A DNA stretch of 64,000 nucleotides from Ardenticatenaceae bacterium (GTDB taxonomy: Bacteria > Chloroflexota > Anaerolineae > Promineifilales > Promineifilaceae), in assembly GCA_020634415.1 (NCBI GenBank), contig JACKBT010000010.1, forward strand, positions 70,897 through 134,896. Direction: 5' to 3'. Made by a program: the position numbers and the translations under genes. Each line of letters begins with the position of its first letter. Positions within the stretch are counted from its first letter, which is position 1. Below are positions 35,264 through 44,210 of the stretch, in pieces. The notes below the pieces were generated by a model. That model did not search any database, had not been told where the DNA came from, and was given only the letters and a program-made list of their open reading frames with translations.

Positions 35264-35576
35264 GATCCTCAAAGATACCAATACGGCCGTTGCCGCACCT
35301 GTGTTCGCCGGGGCATGATGGGCGAGACAATTCCCCGTAGGGGCGAGGCATCGGCGGGCCATACCCCAATTCACCAACACCTTCCTTCGCCGATGCCTCG
35401 CCCCCTGTTCGCAATGACATGATCCTCAAAGGTTCACCAATACGGCCGTTGTCGCATTGGTGGTGGGCATGATGGGTATGGATGCAGGCGTTGGGTTTGG
35501 GGGTTGGGGGCGAGGCATCGCGGGGAGGAGGTACTGGGTCACATCTGACGATCTTTCCGCGATGCCTCGCCCCTAC
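35264..35576. repeat. Two copies of a ~157-bp repeat with GGGGCGAGGCATCG inverted arms
   Basis: Unit 1 (from about 35264) and unit 2 (from about 35421) each begin GATCCTCAAAG, continue through CCAATACGGCCGTTG and GGGCATGATGGG, and end in an inverted pair GGGGCGAGGCATCG ... CGATGCCTCGCCCC (35340-35353/35391-35404 and 35508-35521/35560-35573). It fills most of the 477-nt gap between the MATE gene and the molybdenum hydroxylase promoter. No gene is seen here. It could form large hairpins. Confidence 0.75.
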
Positions 35577-35652
35577 GGTTCTGCTTTATACACGCCCTCT
35601 GGGGCGACCACAAGGGTATACCCATTCATTCAGCCAACCTTTTTGGATTAGG

Positions 35653-35681
35653 TTGACAAATCAAGCAGCTCTGTCTATTAT
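35653..35681 (+). promoter_or_regulatory. Strong sigma-70-like promoter of the molybdenum hydroxylase operon
   Basis: TTGACA (35653-35658), 17-nt spacer, TATTAT (35676-35681). The start is expected near 35688, 33 nt before ATG 35721, which has GAGGA upstream. Confidence 0.8.
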
Positions 35682-35720
35682 ACCTGTGCAAATACTTTGC
35701 AAAACGAGGATGAAACTGCT

Positions 35721-36206
35721 ATGCAACTAACAATCAATAATCAAACTTATGACATCGCCGATGACCCGCCGCGCCTGCTGCTGTGGGTGCTGCGCGATGA
35801 ATTGGGGCTAACGGGGACCAAATTTGGCTGTGGCGCCGGCATCTGCGGGGCTTGCACCGTGCATGTTAATGGCGAGCCAACACGGGCCTGCACCACACCC
35901 CTAAGCGAAGTAGCCGGAGCGCAGATTCGCACAGTGGAAGGGCTGGCTCAAGCAACGGCCGATGGCGCCCTCCAACTCCATCCCATCCAACAAGCCTTTT
36001 TAGAGGAGCAAGTGCCGCAGTGCAGTTGGTGCATGAGCGGGCAGATGATGACGGCCGTTGCCTTCCTGCAAACCAACCCCAGCCCCACCGACCAGGAAAT
36101 TACCGAAGCCATGAGCACCAATTACTGCCGCTGTGGCTGCTATTTTCGCGTGAAAACGGCCGTTGCCCGTGCCGCCACCATCATGCGTGAGGAGGTGACA
36201 ACATGA
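35721..36206 (+). CDS. [2Fe-2S] subunit of a molybdenum hydroxylase (IorA/CoxS-like)
   Basis: A 161-residue small subunit carrying two [2Fe-2S] clusters. Plant-type cluster: GTKFGCGAGICGACTVHVNG plus the Cys in TRACTTP. Second, all-helical cluster: QCSWCMSGQMM and NYCRCGCYFRV. These are the canonical CxxxxCxxC and CxxC...CxC sets. It passes electrons from the molybdopterin site in the large subunit to an acceptor. The next ORF overlaps as ATGA, so translation is coupled. ATG 35721 with GAGGA about 10 nt before is chosen over 35697. No FAD subunit is encoded, as in isoquinoline oxidoreductase-type enzymes. Confidence 0.92.
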   Translation: MQLTINNQTYDIADDPPRLLLWVLRDELGLTGTKFGCGAGICGACTVHVNGEPTRACTTPLSEVAGAQIRTVEGLAQATADGALQLHPIQQAFLEEQVPQCSWCMSGQMMTAVAFLQTNPSPTDQEITEAMSTNYCRCGCYFRVKTAVARAATIMREEVTT

Positions 36207-38344
36207 AAAAGTGGCGCATTTCTCGACGCGGTTTTCTGATTGGCGCGGGTGTGACCGGCGCGGCCTTGGTTGTGGGCATACAAGTGGGCAAAGCGCCAGC
36301 GCGGCTGGCTTTGGCGCGGCTGCTCAGCCAGGGCGGCCAGCCCACTGGCTCACCCGATGACCCCACGGCCTGGTTTGAAATAACGGCCGATAACACCATC
36401 ACCCTCTACGCCCCCAAAGCCGAAATGGGTCAAGGCATCCACACCGCCCTGGCCCAAATCGCCGCCGAGGAGTTGGAGGTGGATTGGCAGCAGATCAGGG
36501 TGGTTCATGCCCCCACCGGGCATGGCGTAGATGCGGCCAGCGGCACAGGCGGCAGCAACTCCGTCTCTGGCCTATACACCCCTCTTCGTGAGGCGGCGGC
36601 GACGGTGCGAGAGATGTTGAAAACGGCCGCTGCTGCCCAACTGGGTCTGGCTATCACCGATTTACGCGCCGAAAATGGCACCATCGTCACCGCCGCTGGC
36701 GACCAAAGCCGCACCTATGGTGAGATTGTGGCGCAAGGGGTGGATTGGGAAGTGCCGGAGGAAGCCCCGGCGCTCAAAACCAGCAGCCAGTTTCACACCA
36801 TCGGCCAGGCCAAACAGCGGTTGGATTTTCCCGACAAGTTGATGGGAACGGCCGTTTACGGCTACGATGCGCGGCTGCCCAACATGCTCTATGGGGCAGT
36901 GGCCCGACCCGAAACCTTTGCGGGCAAACTGCGCAGTGCCGCCGCCGGGCAAGCCCTCAGCCAGCCCGGTGTGGTGGCGGTGGTGGCCGATAAAGATTTT
37001 GCGGGCGTGGTGGCCGAGTCACGAGCGCAGGCATATGTGGCGCTTAATGACCTGGAATTAGAGTTTGACGAGGATGAAAGCTGGCAGCAGGCCGATCTTG
37101 AAGCCCTGACGACGGTGGGCGAAGGCACGGGCGTGGTCATCCAGAAAGAAGGCAAGGTGGATGATGTCTTGGACAGCAGTGCCGTCATGGCCGAGTACCG
37201 CACGCCGTTGGCCGTCCATGCCCATTTGGAGCCGCAGGCGGCGTTGGTGGATGTGCAGCCGGATCGGGTGGAAGCCTGGGTCTCGACGCAGTATCCCTTA
37301 ACCGTGCGCAGCCAGATTGCCGAGGCGGTGGGGATGGATGAGGAGCGCGTGACGGTGCATACCACCTTTTTGGGTGGTGGGTTTGGGCGCAAGATTGGCA
37401 CGGAGGCGGCGGCGGAAGCGGCGCGATTGTCGGCGGCGGCGGGGCGGCCGGTGCATGTGGGCTGGAACCGCACAGAGGACATCCGCTATGGCTATTTCCG
37501 GCCACCGACGCATCATCTATTGCGCGGACAGTTGGGGGGTAACGGCCGTATTCTGGCCCTGGAACATCAACAAGCCAGCGGCGATGTGGCCTTTTCCAGC
37601 CTGCCCGAAATTGCGGCCAAAGTGATGGGTGCCGATTTTGGGGCCTGGCGCGGGGCCTTGATTCCCTACGCCATCGCCAACCGGCGCACGGTGGCCTGGC
37701 GCATCAAACTGCCCATCCGCACCGGCTGGTGGCGCGGCCTGGGGCTGCTGGCGAATGTCTTCGCCAATGAGAGCTTTATGGATGAGATGGCACATGCCGC
37801 TAATAGTGATCCGCTTGAATTTCGCCTGCAACATTTGGGCAGTGATGAGAAGGGGCAGCGTTTCCGCCGTGTGTTGGAGGCGGTGGCGGAGAAGAGCGGC
37901 TGGGGCCGCCCACCTACCGCTGATCGCGCTTTAGGGCTGGCGGTGAGTGAGGATGTGAACACGATTGTGGCCCACGTGGCCGAGGTTTCGGTCACAGACG
38001 GACAGATTCGGGTGCACAAGATGACCTCGGTGGTGGACCCGGGGTTGGCGATTAACCCGGACGGGGTGCAGGCGCAGACGCAGGGCAGTATTGTGATGGG
38101 GCTGAGTTCGACGCTGTTGGAGGAGATTACGGTGAAAAACGGCCGTGTTGAAGCTGGCAATTTTGACCTTTACCCTCTGCTGACGATGAAGGAAACACCA
38201 GATATGGACGTGACTGTGCTATCCAGTGGTGACGAACCCTTTGGCATGGGCGAACCGCCCATCGGGCCGGTGGCAGCGGCGGTGGCGAACGCCGTCTTTG
38301 CCCTGACGGGGCAGAGAATTCGGCGGCTGCCGCTGCGGTTGTAG
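36203..38344 (+). CDS. Molybdopterin-binding large subunit (isoquinoline 1-oxidoreductase beta-like)
   Basis: A 713-residue periplasmic/exported large subunit. The twin-arginine signal is WRISRRGFLIGAGVTGAALV. Mo-cofactor motifs follow: AEMGQGIHTALAQIAAEELE, TTFLGGGFGRKIGTEAA, TGWWRGLGLLANVFANESFM, and the C-terminal VVDPGLAINPDGVQAQTQGS and GMGEPPIGPVAAAVANAVFA with the catalytic Glu in GEPP. The protein hydroxylates aldehydes or N-heterocycles with water as oxygen source; substrate unknown. Partner [2Fe-2S] subunit overlaps upstream. A perfect palindromic hairpin follows at 38349. Electron acceptor and cofactor-maturation genes are not in the window. Confidence 0.9.
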   Translation: MKKWRISRRGFLIGAGVTGAALVVGIQVGKAPARLALARLLSQGGQPTGSPDDPTAWFEITADNTITLYAPKAEMGQGIHTALAQIAAEELEVDWQQIRVVHAPTGHGVDAASGTGGSNSVSGLYTPLREAAATVREMLKTAAAAQLGLAITDLRAENGTIVTAAGDQSRTYGEIVAQGVDWEVPEEAPALKTSSQFHTIGQAKQRLDFPDKLMGTAVYGYDARLPNMLYGAVARPETFAGKLRSAAAGQALSQPGVVAVVADKDFAGVVAESRAQAYVALNDLELEFDEDESWQQADLEALTTVGEGTGVVIQKEGKVDDVLDSSAVMAEYRTPLAVHAHLEPQAALVDVQPDRVEAWVSTQYPLTVRSQIAEAVGMDEERVTVHTTFLGGGFGRKIGTEAAAEAARLSAAAGRPVHVGWNRTEDIRYGYFRPPTHHLLRGQLGGNGRILALEHQQASGDVAFSSLPEIAAKVMGADFGAWRGALIPYAIANRRTVAWRIKLPIRTGWWRGLGLLANVFANESFMDEMAHAANSDPLEFRLQHLGSDEKGQRFRRVLEAVAEKSGWGRPPTADRALGLAVSEDVNTIVAHVAEVSVTDGQIRVHKMTSVVDPGLAINPDGVQAQTQGSIVMGLSSTLLEEITVKNGRVEAGNFDLYPLLTMKETPDMDVTVLSSGDEPFGMGEPPIGPVAAAVANAVFALTGQRIRRLPLRL

Positions 38345-38348
38345 CGTG

Positions 38349-38376
38349 GTAGGGTCGAGGCGCGCCTCGACCCTAC
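38349..38376. terminator. Perfect 28-nt palindromic hairpin (bidirectional)
   Basis: 14-bp self-complementary arms, GTAGGGTCGAGGCG and its complement, centred at 38362/38363. It lies between the converging molybdenum hydroxylase and the decayed uronate isomerase. No T-run on either side. Confidence 0.7.
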
Positions 38377-39406
38377 ATACGGTGTCAACCCCATGAATTC
38401 CCAAAGAGTCCTCAAGATAGGGTATATGGAGGGATAGGCGCGGGTATCATCGTTAAAACCGGCCGTGTTGTAAATTCCCGCTGTCTCCATCACCCTGTCA
38501 AAGTAGCGGCGCATCCCATTGAGGCTGTCGAAGAACCACCAGGGCGGCCCCAGCTTCACCGCCGGGTAATAGCCCGCCAGCGGGGCCAGTTCGCGGCTGT
38601 AGGTGGTCTCATCCAGGTTGAACAAGATGAGGTTGAAGTGGGGGTTGTTGCCAAATTCGTTGAGCAACGGCCGTAATCCCTGCGTAAACTCACTGGCGAT
38701 GGGCATATCCGCGCCCATATCCCGGCCAAAACGCCGGAAAATCAGGCCGTTGTGATTGCGCCATGAGCCAATGTGCAGCTGCATCACCAGCCCGTCCTCT
38801 ACGCTCATCCGTGCCATCTCCCTGAGCATGTGGGCGGTGAAACGGGTGGCATCGTCGGCGGTGGCCGCGCCTTGCAGCGCCCGCTGGAAAATGCGCCGGG
38901 TCTCACCCACGTTCAGCCGCTGCATCATGGCTGTCAACGCCGCATGATCCGCTGCCTTAGCCCCCATCTGCTGGAAAAAGGCTCACCGCTGCTCCAAAGC
39001 GCGAATAAATGAGGCGTAATCCACCACGTCAATGCCGGACACCTGGCTCAAGTCCGCAATCTGGTCGCGCCAATTTTGGCTGTCGAGATTGACAACAGCA
39101 TCGGGGCGGAAGGTGGGCAGAATACGGCCGTTCCAGCCCGAATCCCGTATGGCCTGATGATGCACCAGGGCATCCGTCGCGGCATCGGTGGTACACAGCA
39201 CCTCGATGTTGAAGCGTTCGTACAGGTGGCGCGGCTGGAAGGGGAGAGAATTTAGCTGGGCCTGGATGTTGTCGTAGATGGATTGGGCGTTACGGCCGTT
39301 TAATGAGTGGTAGGTCGGCCACGTGCTGGTGCAGCAGCGCGACAATCTCGCGCTGGGCCGGATCAGGCGAAAAATAGCGGTGGGGATGCAGGGCTGTTTC
39401 TGACAT
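38377..39406 (-). pseudogene. uxaC: Decayed uronate isomerase (UxaC family)
   Basis: Remnant of glucuronate/galacturonate isomerase, the first step of hexuronate catabolism. From ATG 39406 it reads MSETALHPHRYFSPDPAQRE to about residue 36 (ADLPLI), then stops at TAA 39293. Family sequence resumes in another frame at AQSIYDNIQAQLNSL, so roughly 90 residues (including the HGHxDP metal motif) are missing at that joint, which carries AAACGGCCGTAA. It continues FRPDAVVNLD to an in-frame TGA at 38985-38983 (QR*AFFQQMGAKAADH), then EMARMSVEDGLVMQLHIGSW and LILFNLDETTYSREL, and breaks off after FNDDTRAY with about 60 C-terminal residues lost. Three lesions make it non-functional. It follows the Gfo dehydrogenase gene by 13 nt. 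Confidence 0.85.
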
Positions 39407-39419
39407 AAGGTATCCTCGA

Positions 39420-40412
39420 CTACCGGTGATAATAATCTTGCAGCATTTGCTCCATCACCCAAGTGGTGCGCACGGCCGTTTCCCCTGTACTGGCGCACTC
39501 CCCCACACCAGTGAGGGCATGAACCACTTGTTGAATCAAAGGCTGTTGAATGTGGGGGGGATAGTTATAAGCGAAGGTCTGTGTGCCAACGGCCGTTGTC
39601 AGCACAATCGGCCGATCATCAAAGGTGGAGTAGGTGATTTTGCCCCGACTGCCCACAATTTCCGTCTGGTCGCGCCGCTCGTAGGCGGTGAAGCACCAGG
39701 TGCCCATACCCTGCACCCCAGACGCGAACACGAACGCTCCCGTCACAATATCTTCGGCGGCATAAAAACGGCCGTGATTGGCCGCAAACCCCTGCACCTG
39801 GCTGATTGGCCCCAAGACAAAATCCAAAAAATCGAGCATATGGGCGGCCAAATCCACAAAATAGCCGCCACCCGCCACCTCCGGCTCCACTCGCCAGTTC
39901 AGTGTCGGCTCTGCGGGCGGCGGCTGGTACAGTGTCACCGTCACCGACCGCACCTCACCGATGGCTTGCGCCGCCACCAACTCCTTAATTTTCAGGAAGC
40001 GGGCTAAGGCACGCCGGTAATAGGCCACGTACAAAGGCACGCCCGCTTGTTGGCAAGCCACCAGCATCGCCTGACATTCAGCCACCGTGTGAGCCATCGG
40101 TTTTTCCACATAAACGGGCTTGCCCGCCGCCGCACTCATCACCGTATATTCTTTGTGGGAAGCGGGCGGCGTGGCGATGTACACAGCATCTACCTGGGGA
40201 TCATGAATCAGGGCGGCGGCATCATCATACCAGCGGGGAACGCTGTGCCGCCGCGCAAAATCCTCAGCCAGCTTGCCATTGCGCCGCATCACAGCCACCA
40301 GTGCCGACTGATCCGCTTTTTGCAGGGCTGGCCCACTCTTCACTTCGGTCACATCACCACAGCCAATAATGCCCCAACGAACTGTTTTGATAGCTTGTTT
40401 TACCTCAACCAT
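39420..40412 (-). CDS. Gfo/Idh/MocA-family NAD(P)-dependent dehydrogenase (1)
   Basis: 330 residues. N-terminal Rossmann domain: RWGIIGCGDVTEVKSGPALQ, then VDAVYIATPPASHKEYTVMS and GKPVYVEKPMAHTVAECQAM, the EKP motif holding the catalytic Lys. C-terminal domain: EVAGGGYFVDLAAHMLDFLD with the GGG...DxxxH pattern. These enzymes oxidise or reduce sugars, cyclitols or sugar acids. It overlaps the upstream esterase gene by 13 nt and precedes the decayed uronate isomerase, so its substrate probably belongs to the same sugar pathway. Confidence 0.9.
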   Translation of the reverse strand: MVEVKQAIKTVRWGIIGCGDVTEVKSGPALQKADQSALVAVMRRNGKLAEDFARRHSVPRWYDDAAALIHDPQVDAVYIATPPASHKEYTVMSAAAGKPVYVEKPMAHTVAECQAMLVACQQAGVPLYVAYYRRALARFLKIKELVAAQAIGEVRSVTVTLYQPPPAEPTLNWRVEPEVAGGGYFVDLAAHMLDFLDFVLGPISQVQGFAANHGRFYAAEDIVTGAFVFASGVQGMGTWCFTAYERRDQTEIVGSRGKITYSTFDDRPIVLTTAVGTQTFAYNYPPHIQQPLIQQVVHALTGVGECASTGETAVRTTWVMEQMLQDYYHR

Positions 40413-41389
40413 TGCTCAAACCAATGCAAACTAGAGGGCAGATGGTAGGCGTGTGCGCCGGGGTGGATGGCGAGGTGGCAGGCTTGCACACGGCCGTTTG
40501 CCGCATACACCTCTTTCACTGTTTCAAACTGCTCGATGGTGCCCTGGATGGGGAAGATGGGATCGTGACGGCCGTTCACCACACACAAGGGGCGCGGCGC
40601 GATCAGGCCGGCAATGTCGCCCATCTCGCCCAACTGCAAGATGCCCGGCACATAGTTACACTCACAATGCGCCATTCCCAAGATGGAAGCCTGGAAGGAG
40701 CAAAAGTAGCCGGAGACGACAATGGCCGTTATCTGCTCCGCCAACGCCGACAAAAACAAAGTCGTCGTGCCACCCCCCGAATGGCCCGTACAGCCCAACA
40801 GACCGGGCCGCACATCGGCCCGCGTTTGCAAATAGTTGAGGGCACAAAGGCCATCCCAACAGCGTTCGCCCAGCAGCGTCCGCCCCTGCATCATGTAGCT
40901 AAAGGCCAAATGGCGGCAGGAGCGCGGCACAGGGCCATCGCCCGTTTGCACCGTCAACCGCTCCCCCATCCCCCGCTGCTCGACGGCGCAGACGAGATAA
41001 CCAGCTTCGGCCAGGGCTTGGGCATAATTATTGTGGGCGTTGTGCTGACGCACGGCCGTTTCCATATCGGCATAATGCCCCAAAATATATTGCACACTGG
41101 GGTCATGCCCATGAAAGGCCAAGATGGGCGTATAGGGCGGCTCCGTTTTGGGGACGAGCAGGTACATGGGCGCGGCCACGCCCTCGCCCACATCCAGGCT
41201 GTACTTCTCTTCCACGTAACTGCCGCAGTCCACACTTTGTAACAGAACCGCGTTAACGGGGACAGACGGCCGTTCGGCCAACCCCAATATCTGCCTTAAT
41301 CGCACCCTGCGTTCGGCCGCACCGCCCCTTTCCGGCTGTGGCTGCCAGGCACTCGAAGCTTGCAAATTAAAACGTGACATGATGCTCAT
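40400..41389 (-). CDS. Alpha/beta hydrolase (acetyl-xylan-esterase-like)
   Basis: A 329-residue alpha/beta-hydrolase of the large-cap type seen in carbohydrate esterase and PHB-depolymerase-like families. PILAFHGHDPSV supplies the oxyanion loop, GCTGHSGGGTTTLFLSAL has the nucleophile Ser in GHSGG, LCVVNGRHDPIFPIQ has the acid Asp, and LAIHPGAHAYHLP the His. There is no signal peptide. AAGGAG precedes ATG 41389. Placed with a GH78 enzyme and sugar importer, removal of acetyl groups from imported oligosaccharides is plausible but unproved. Confidence 0.8.
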   Translation of the reverse strand: MSIMSRFNLQASSAWQPQPERGGAAERRVRLRQILGLAERPSVPVNAVLLQSVDCGSYVEEKYSLDVGEGVAAPMYLLVPKTEPPYTPILAFHGHDPSVQYILGHYADMETAVRQHNAHNNYAQALAEAGYLVCAVEQRGMGERLTVQTGDGPVPRSCRHLAFSYMMQGRTLLGERCWDGLCALNYLQTRADVRPGLLGCTGHSGGGTTTLFLSALAEQITAIVVSGYFCSFQASILGMAHCECNYVPGILQLGEMGDIAGLIAPRPLCVVNGRHDPIFPIQGTIEQFETVKEVYAANGRVQACHLAIHPGAHAYHLPSSLHWFEQWLR

Positions 41390-41457
41390 CCCATAACTCT
41401 CCTTCTTTGTACCTCTTTGCCGAAACTGGGCGAATCAATTCGCAGCCACGATTACAA

Positions 41458-41504
41458 AGCCCGCCTGCGCGGGCTAAAACGAAGTCGGCGAAGGCCGACT
41501 TCGT
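41458..41504. terminator. Two successive hairpins between the rhamnosidase and esterase genes
   Basis: AGCCCGC/GCGGGCT (41458-41464 with 41469-41475) and ACGAAGTCGG/CCGACTTCGT (41479-41488 with 41495-41504), separated by AAA. They fill the 131-nt gap between the GH78 stop and the esterase start; no T-run follows. Confidence 0.65.
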
Positions 41505-41520
41505 AGTCGTTGCTGCGGGT

Positions 41521-44142
41521 TCAACCGCTGGGACGCGCTGTTGTGAAGTGGTGCGTACCCGAACCGACCTCGCCCATAAAGGCGTGGTTGGTGGCCGATG
41601 TGGGCAGGTAGATGGCGGCTTTCATGTTGGGGGGGATGGTGCAAGTGAGGGTGAAACGGCCGTTCTCCCGCTGCCACGCCACCGCCAAATCACCCCGCTC
41701 CGTTGGCACTTTGCCGCTGGCCCGGTGCAGCCTCGCGCCAAACCACAGCGGCTTAAGCTGCACCCGTGCATATTGCGCCGCCAATGGCTGCACGCCCAAC
41801 ACATATTCCTGAATTCCCAACAGCCCCACCGCACCCCAGGGATGGGACAAACTCTGATCGGTGAGTTGATCCGAATCCCAGCCTTCCCAGGTGCAGGTGG
41901 CTCCCTGCGCCATGTTTTTGGCCCAGCCATCCCAGTCGGCCCGCGTGTACAAATCCAGCAAATGCTCACCTGCGCCCATTTCCCCCACAGCGCGAAGGAG
42001 ATAATAAACGGTGGGCATGCCCACGCTCATTTTCAGGGCTTGAATATGCTGCAAAACGCTGGCCTGATTTTGTGGCGGGGTAATGCCTAAAGCCAGAGGG
42101 AAGGTGTTGGCCTGTTGGGCGGCGTGGCGGCTCTGCGTGCCATCCGCCAGCAGGCCATCGCAGTAAATGCCCTCAGCGGTGAGGAGGTGCTGGTTGATGG
42201 CCTGGGCTGTGGCCTCGGCGCGGGTGCGGTAGGTTTGCTGATCGGCCGTTTGCCCCAACACCGCCGCAATCTTCGCCATGATGTCATCGTCGGCGTAGGC
42301 GTAGGCGTTGTTGACGGTACGCGCCGCGCAGGTCATGTCATAGCCGTAACGCATGGTGGGCGGCCAATCAATGATGCCATGCTGATACAGGCCATCGCCG
42401 CCGGTCAGGTTGTGAATGAGACCTGTTGTGTCGTCTCGATGGCGATGGACAAAATCGGCCACGGCTTTGAGCTTGTCGTAGTTGTCCTGCAAAAAGGCGG
42501 CATCGGCCGTTTGCAGGTAGTAGTGCCACACCCACACCAGGTAAGCCTGGGTGAAATCGGGGATGTCGCGGGGGCCATCACCGTTGGGATAGACGGCGTT
42601 CATGCGTCCCCAATCGGCTGCGCTCGACCAGTAATGCTCCATTGAGTCGAGAAATTCGTGCAGGGTGCGCTGCGTGAGCGGCCGTTCGCCAAACGCCGCC
42701 ATCGCCACCAAACTCTCATTCAGACTGTCCACCAAAAAGCCACCCTTCTCACGGGTGGGCGTGTCCAAAAACTGCTCCTGCGCGGCCACGGTGATGGAGC
42801 GTTTGAGGAAGTCCCAAACCTGGTTGAGCATCGCGTGATCCGAGGTGAAATAAGAGCGGGAACTGTCTAATTCGACATGGCGGACGAGGAAGGTGAAGGT
42901 ATCGGCCGTTAAAGGCATGGGGCTATTCACCACCTCAAAATAGCGCATCCCCAGATATTCTTGCGGCAAAAAGGTGAAGTCGCCACCATTGCTGATGGCG
43001 AAGTAGCGCATGTCTGTGCCCTGGTTGTGCGCCTGGTTGATGGTGTGATCGGCGTTTAAGGTGTAGCCGCCTTGCATGGCGATTTCTTGGCCGGGCTGCC
43101 CGCCCCTGAACTGGATGCGGGGACGGCCGGGGTAAATTTGGCCGAGGTCGAGGAGATAACGGCCGTTTCCCTCTTCCCAAATCTGCACCGGCTTCAACTC
43201 ATACTCAACAATGCGCGTCAAATCGGGGCGCAAGGGGCCGAGCCAGGGCGGCGTGGGGTGGCCGCCGATGACAGTGACAGGCGGCCAGGCGGCATCCTCA
43301 AAGTGGGGGCTGGGCCAATCGGGGATAAGCTGCGCGGCATCAATGGCCTCGACATAGCCGATGCCTTCGTGGGCGTGGCGCGGCGGCTGATGGGGCAGCC
43401 AACTGCCGGCGCGGTGGCAGCGCCAGCTTGCGTCGGTGCCGATGGTGAGGGAACGGCCGTCGGCAAAATCCACTATCACCTTCAGCAGCAGCCCACGTTC
43501 ACTGGCGGGCCGCCCCTGCCCGCCACCAAACCAGTGCGTAAACACCGCCAGCAGATTGTCCGCACCGGCCACAAGCTGCCCGGTGATGTCGTAGGCGTTG
43601 TAATATTGGTATTGGGGATAGTGGTAGGCCAGCCCCTGGCCGATGGTGTGGCCGTTGAGGTAGAGGGTGTATTGATGAACGGCCGTTACGTACACCACTG
43701 CCTGCTCAATCTCACCACCCGGCAGAGCAAACTTTTTGCGGTAATAGGTGTAATCATCCGGCTCGTCATTGTCGCGCTTAATCCACTGCGCCCCCGCCCA
43801 ATCTTCGTTGGTGAAGAGGCCAGTGGTAAATGTGCTGGCTGCGGCATATTCCCCAGGCTGCTCATCGTTGTCCCAGGTGCGGACTGTCCAGTAGCAGCGG
43901 GTGTTGGGGGGCAACGGCCGTCCGCCATACACCACATGGTTTTGTGTATCGCCCGCCACCTGCCCGCTGTCCCACACGCCATCCGCCGCGAAATCGGGTG
44001 AGGCAGCGACTAAAATTTGGTAGTGGGTTTGGGTCTGATTCGGCCGTTTGTCGTGGATGTGCCAGCCGAAATACGGCCGTTCGCCCACCCCCACCGGATT
44101 TATGCAGTCATTTACACGCAGGTTTACTGGTAATTGAGACAT
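41521..44142 (-). CDS. Alpha-L-rhamnosidase, glycoside hydrolase family 78
   Basis: 873 residues. N-terminal beta-sandwich domains: PYFGWHIHDKRPNQTQTHYQ, then WDSGQVAGDTQNHVVYGG, the Ig-like start typical of bacterial GH78. Central (alpha/alpha)6 catalytic domain from about 430: FLDTPTREKGGFLVDSLNES holds the general-acid region usually read DCPxRxERxGWxGD, then YPNGDGPRDIPDFTQAYLVW and the late active-site segment TCTWEGWDSD. The enzyme releases terminal L-rhamnose from oligosaccharides or glycosides. It has no signal peptide, so it probably acts inside after import. ATG 44142 is chosen over 44268, which lies upstream of the tandem-unit hairpin. Confidence 0.85.
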   Translation of the reverse strand: MSQLPVNLRVNDCINPVGVGERPYFGWHIHDKRPNQTQTHYQILVAASPDFAADGVWDSGQVAGDTQNHVVYGGRPLPPNTRCYWTVRTWDNDEQPGEYAAASTFTTGLFTNEDWAGAQWIKRDNDEPDDYTYYRKKFALPGGEIEQAVVYVTAVHQYTLYLNGHTIGQGLAYHYPQYQYYNAYDITGQLVAGADNLLAVFTHWFGGGQGRPASERGLLLKVIVDFADGRSLTIGTDASWRCHRAGSWLPHQPPRHAHEGIGYVEAIDAAQLIPDWPSPHFEDAAWPPVTVIGGHPTPPWLGPLRPDLTRIVEYELKPVQIWEEGNGRYLLDLGQIYPGRPRIQFRGGQPGQEIAMQGGYTLNADHTINQAHNQGTDMRYFAISNGGDFTFLPQEYLGMRYFEVVNSPMPLTADTFTFLVRHVELDSSRSYFTSDHAMLNQVWDFLKRSITVAAQEQFLDTPTREKGGFLVDSLNESLVAMAAFGERPLTQRTLHEFLDSMEHYWSSAADWGRMNAVYPNGDGPRDIPDFTQAYLVWVWHYYLQTADAAFLQDNYDKLKAVADFVHRHRDDTTGLIHNLTGGDGLYQHGIIDWPPTMRYGYDMTCAARTVNNAYAYADDDIMAKIAAVLGQTADQQTYRTRAEATAQAINQHLLTAEGIYCDGLLADGTQSRHAAQQANTFPLALGITPPQNQASVLQHIQALKMSVGMPTVYYLLRAVGEMGAGEHLLDLYTRADWDGWAKNMAQGATCTWEGWDSDQLTDQSLSHPWGAVGLLGIQEYVLGVQPLAAQYARVQLKPLWFGARLHRASGKVPTERGDLAVAWQRENGRFTLTCTIPPNMKAAIYLPTSATNHAFMGEVGSGTHHFTTARPSG

Positions 44143-44154
44143 TGGGGTAAATGG

Positions 44155-44210
44155 GAGATTGGAGACTGGAGACTGGAGAGTAAAATCTCCAGTCTCCAGT
44201 CTCCGATCTC
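44155..44210 (-). repeat. Tandem-unit hairpin (GGAGACT type), 25-bp arms
   Basis: Arms 44155-44179 and 44186-44210 match with one mismatch over 25 bp, made of repeated GGAGACT/GGAGATT units with a 6-nt loop. On the minus strand it touches the dehydrogenase stop codon and ends 12 nt before the GH78 ATG. Confidence 0.9.

Noticed and set aside
35244..35720. Insertion sequence in the 477-nt gap
   Set aside because: It has repeats and inverted arms but no transposase frame and no target duplication; it is kept as a non-coding repeat only.
38983..38985. In-frame TGA of the uronate isomerase as selenocysteine or recoded Trp
   Set aside because: The gene also has a large deletion with frame change and a lost C-terminus. 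Other genes here end in TGA normally, no SECIS-like hairpin follows, and the family has no Sec at this place.
41612..44001. Long plus-strand frames opposite the rhamnosidase
   Set aside because: Composition is that of antisense to a GC-rich gene (runs of Gly, Arg, Val, Ala) with no domain or RBS.
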